Assembly: GCA_011052055.1 (NCBI GenBank)
Contig: DRJW01000209.1
Location: forward strand, 1-6,972
Length of the DNA stretch: 6,972 bases
Reading direction: 5' to 3'
From: Nitrospirota bacterium
GTDB lineage: Bacteria > Nitrospinota_A > UBA7883
This document shows, one piece after another, positions 5,567-6,972 of this stretch. A program made the position numbers and the translations under genes. The stretch's first letter is position 1; each line of letters starts with the position of its first letter. The notes under the pieces are model-generated. The model saw only the letters and a list, made by a program, of their open reading frames with translations. It was not told where the DNA came from and ran no database searches.

Positions 5567-5866
5567 CTAAAGCTGATTTCCATCCTGTTTGATTCATTTT
5601 CAGACCCGCATGAGCCAAAGATTATATCCGAATAAGCCCCCGGAGGCCGTAAAACATTGAATTACAAAACCTGTTTTCAGAGACGCGCCAGATTATGAAT
5701 ATTATTAAATATTTCAGATTTAGCGATTGATTATTTCATTATGATAATAGTAATATATTTATTGTTTTCGTCACGGTGACCGGAAGTCTTGCCCGGACTA
5801 CCGCGAAGAATCATTAGCAGTAGAGCTATTTTACCAGGGTGAGATTATATTCGGAGCGATTTTCAG
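5567..5866. other. AT-rich divergent spacer, no gene seen
   Basis: These 300 bp separate the nucleoside-transporter remnant (minus) from the sensor kinase gene (plus). Roughly 5690-5765 is strongly AT-rich. I found only very short frames, such as 11 codons from 5695. A small inverted repeat GTCAC-G-GTGAC lies at 5771-5781. A minus-strand TATAAT at about 5618-5623, upstream of the remnant, lacks a matching -35 box. No -35/-10 pair good enough to call was found for the plus-strand kinase gene; TATGAT near 5741 and TATATT at 5846-5851 are possible -10 boxes without a good -35. It must contain the kinase promoter, but I cannot place it. Confidence 0.5.
5853..5856 (+). promoter_or_regulatory. Ribosome binding site that selects the kinase start
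   Basis: GGAG lies 10 nt before the ATG at 5867-5869. A second in-frame ATG at 5876-5878 would be 19 nt away, too far, so the first ATG is preferred. Confidence 0.6.
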
Positions 5867-6972
5867 ATGGATCTTATGGGAAAAATAGAAAACGCGAAAA
5901 TCATGATTGTGGATGATTCGACCATAAGCCTTAAGCTCATACGAAGGTACCTGTCCAATTACGGATACAAGCATATTGTCTGCGCGCGATCCGCGAAAGA
6001 AGCGTTCGAGATTCTCGATCCGGCGAATAATGAAAAGAGCGGAGCCCAGATCGACCTGATTCTAATGGATATTGTCATGGATAACATGAACGGTATAGAA
6101 GCTGTCAGGCATATAAAAAAAAATGAGAAGTTAAAAAATATTCCGGTTGTAATGATTACCGGCATTCGCGAGAGCAAGACGCTTGCCGAGGCGTTTTCGG
6201 CTGGAGCGGTAGACTACATAACCAAGCCTTTTGATAAAACGGAGCTTAAGGCCAGGGTGTCCTCTGTTTTAATGTTGGAGCATGAAATAAAGGAGCATAA
6301 AAACGCGGAAGAGAAATTAAAAACGTATGCGGAAAAACTGGCGCACAGCAACCGGGAATTACAGGATTTCGCCAATGTGGCCTCCCACGACCTGCAAGAG
6401 CCTCTAAGAAAAGTTCAGGCTTTCGGCAACAGGCTGGCTAGAAAGCTGGAGGGGAAAATTGGGGAAAAAGAGGCCGATTACCTTAAACGAATGCAAAGCG
6501 CCGCGAGCAGAATGCAGATATTGATAAATGACCTTCTTTCGCTCGCCAGGGTGACCACCAAGGCGAGGCCTTTCGTTCCCGTTGATCTTGATCTAATCAC
6601 AAAAGAGACGCTTTGCGACCTGGAGGCGCGAGTCGAGCAGACGAAGGGCCATGTGGATGTCGGAAAGCTTCCTGTCATAGACGCCGATCCGACCCAGATG
6701 CGCCAGCTAATGCAAAACCTCATTGGAAACGCCCTCAAATATCACAAACCTGACCAGGCGCCGGTCGTGAAGGTAAGCTGTGTGTTTGTAAACGGCGGCC
6801 TGGCGAAGGCCGTAGATAACGGCGCGTCCCGGATGGCGAAAATAACGGTGGAAGATAACGGCATAGGGTTCGACGAGAAATATATCGACCGTGTGTTCGG
6901 CGTGTTCCAGCGCCTCCATAACAGAAGCGAATACGAGGGGACGGGCATTGGCCTGCCGATCTGCCGGAAGAT
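5867..6972 (+). CDS. Receiver-histidine kinase protein (3' end outside window)
   Basis: The frame stays open for 368 codons to the window edge. Residues 9-132 are a CheY-like receiver: acidic pair D16/D17, phosphoacceptor D68 in LILMDIVMDNMNG, T98, and K120 in YITKPF. Residues 135-165 are a charged, helical linker of coiled-coil type. The HisKA dimerisation domain follows, with phosphoacceptor H174 in FANVASHDLQEPLRKV, a form common in phytochrome-like and PAS-linked kinases. The ATPase domain has its N box in NLIGNALKYHKP (N288), G1 in VEDNGIGFD (330-335), F box in VFGVFQRLHNRSEYEG and G2 in GTGIGLPIC (358-366). There is no signal peptide or membrane segment, so it is a soluble cytoplasmic kinase controlled by phosphorylation of its own receiver, probably from another kinase. 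The cognate output partner is not in the window. The usual Pro after the phosphorylation site (DxxMP) is Asp here. The catalytic set seen is complete; only the C-terminal end is missing. Confidence 0.95.
   Translation, partial: MDLMGKIENAKIMIVDDSTISLKLIRRYLSNYGYKHIVCARSAKEAFEILDPANNEKSGAQIDLILMDIVMDNMNGIEAVRHIKKNEKLKNIPVVMITGIRESKTLAEAFSAGAVDYITKPFDKTELKARVSSVLMLEHEIKEHKNAEEKLKTYAEKLAHSNRELQDFANVASHDLQEPLRKVQAFGNRLARKLEGKIGEKEADYLKRMQSAASRMQILINDLLSLARVTTKARPFVPVDLDLITKETLCDLEARVEQTKGHVDVGKLPVIDADPTQMRQLMQNLIGNALKYHKPDQAPVVKVSCVFVNGGLAKAVDNGASRMAKITVEDNGIGFDEKYIDRVFGVFQRLHNRSEYEGTGIGLPICRK

Noticed and set aside
5379..5570. Plus-strand ORF of 63 codons over the nucleoside-transporter remnant
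   Set aside because: It has no recognisable family and lies antisense to two minus-strand frames that match both ends of the CNT family.
6478..6948. Minus-strand ORFs inside the sensor kinase
   Set aside because: They are shadows of the long plus-strand frame with all kinase motifs.

Overview
The window looks like chromosomal DNA of moderate GC content from a Gram-negative-type bacterium. NhaB-type Na+/H+ antiporters and a (broken) concentrative nucleoside transporter point to a lineage that exploits sodium gradients, such as a marine or salt-exposed proteobacterium or a deltaproteobacterium/Nitrospinota-like relative. The sequence alone does not fix the taxon. No phage, integrase, transposase, CRISPR, tRNA or rRNA signal was seen.

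Layout from left to right. Bases 1-210 (+) are the 3' end of queC (7-deazaguanine biosynthesis). Next comes a short convergent spacer with a dispersed-type inverted repeat (250-335). A block on the minus strand follows: an FmdB-type zinc-ribbon protein (375-713) with a near-perfect sigma70 promoter, the branched-chain aminotransferase ilvE (794-1714) with its own candidate promoter, and two tandem nhaB genes (1928-3427 and 3688-5190). Upstream of these, on the same strand, is a decayed remnant of a Na+/nucleoside symporter gene (5329-5566) that keeps only its two ends. After an AT-rich 300-bp spacer, a plus-strand receiver-histidine kinase gene (5867 onward) runs off the right edge.

The most notable part is the nhaB tandem. 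By hand count the proteins differ at 47 of 499 aligned positions (about 90.6% identity). The duplicated unit includes the promoter (TTGCYA, 17-bp spacer, TATGCT), a 12-bp palindrome placed where a Shine-Dalgarno sequence would be expected, and a little 3' flank, so each copy appears to have its own promoter. The copies have begun to diverge. The upstream copy (3688-5190) has Leu in place of a family-conserved Pro. The downstream copy has lost about 31 bp at its 3' end between short direct repeats, and its leader carries a hairpin with a U-run that is much weaker in the other copy. Identity along the genes is uneven.

I see no new multi-gene system. The unusual content is a young paralogous pair of secondary antiporters next to a dead Na+ symporter. 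The neighbours (queC, fmdB-like, ilvE, sensor kinase) are functionally unrelated housekeeping or signalling genes.
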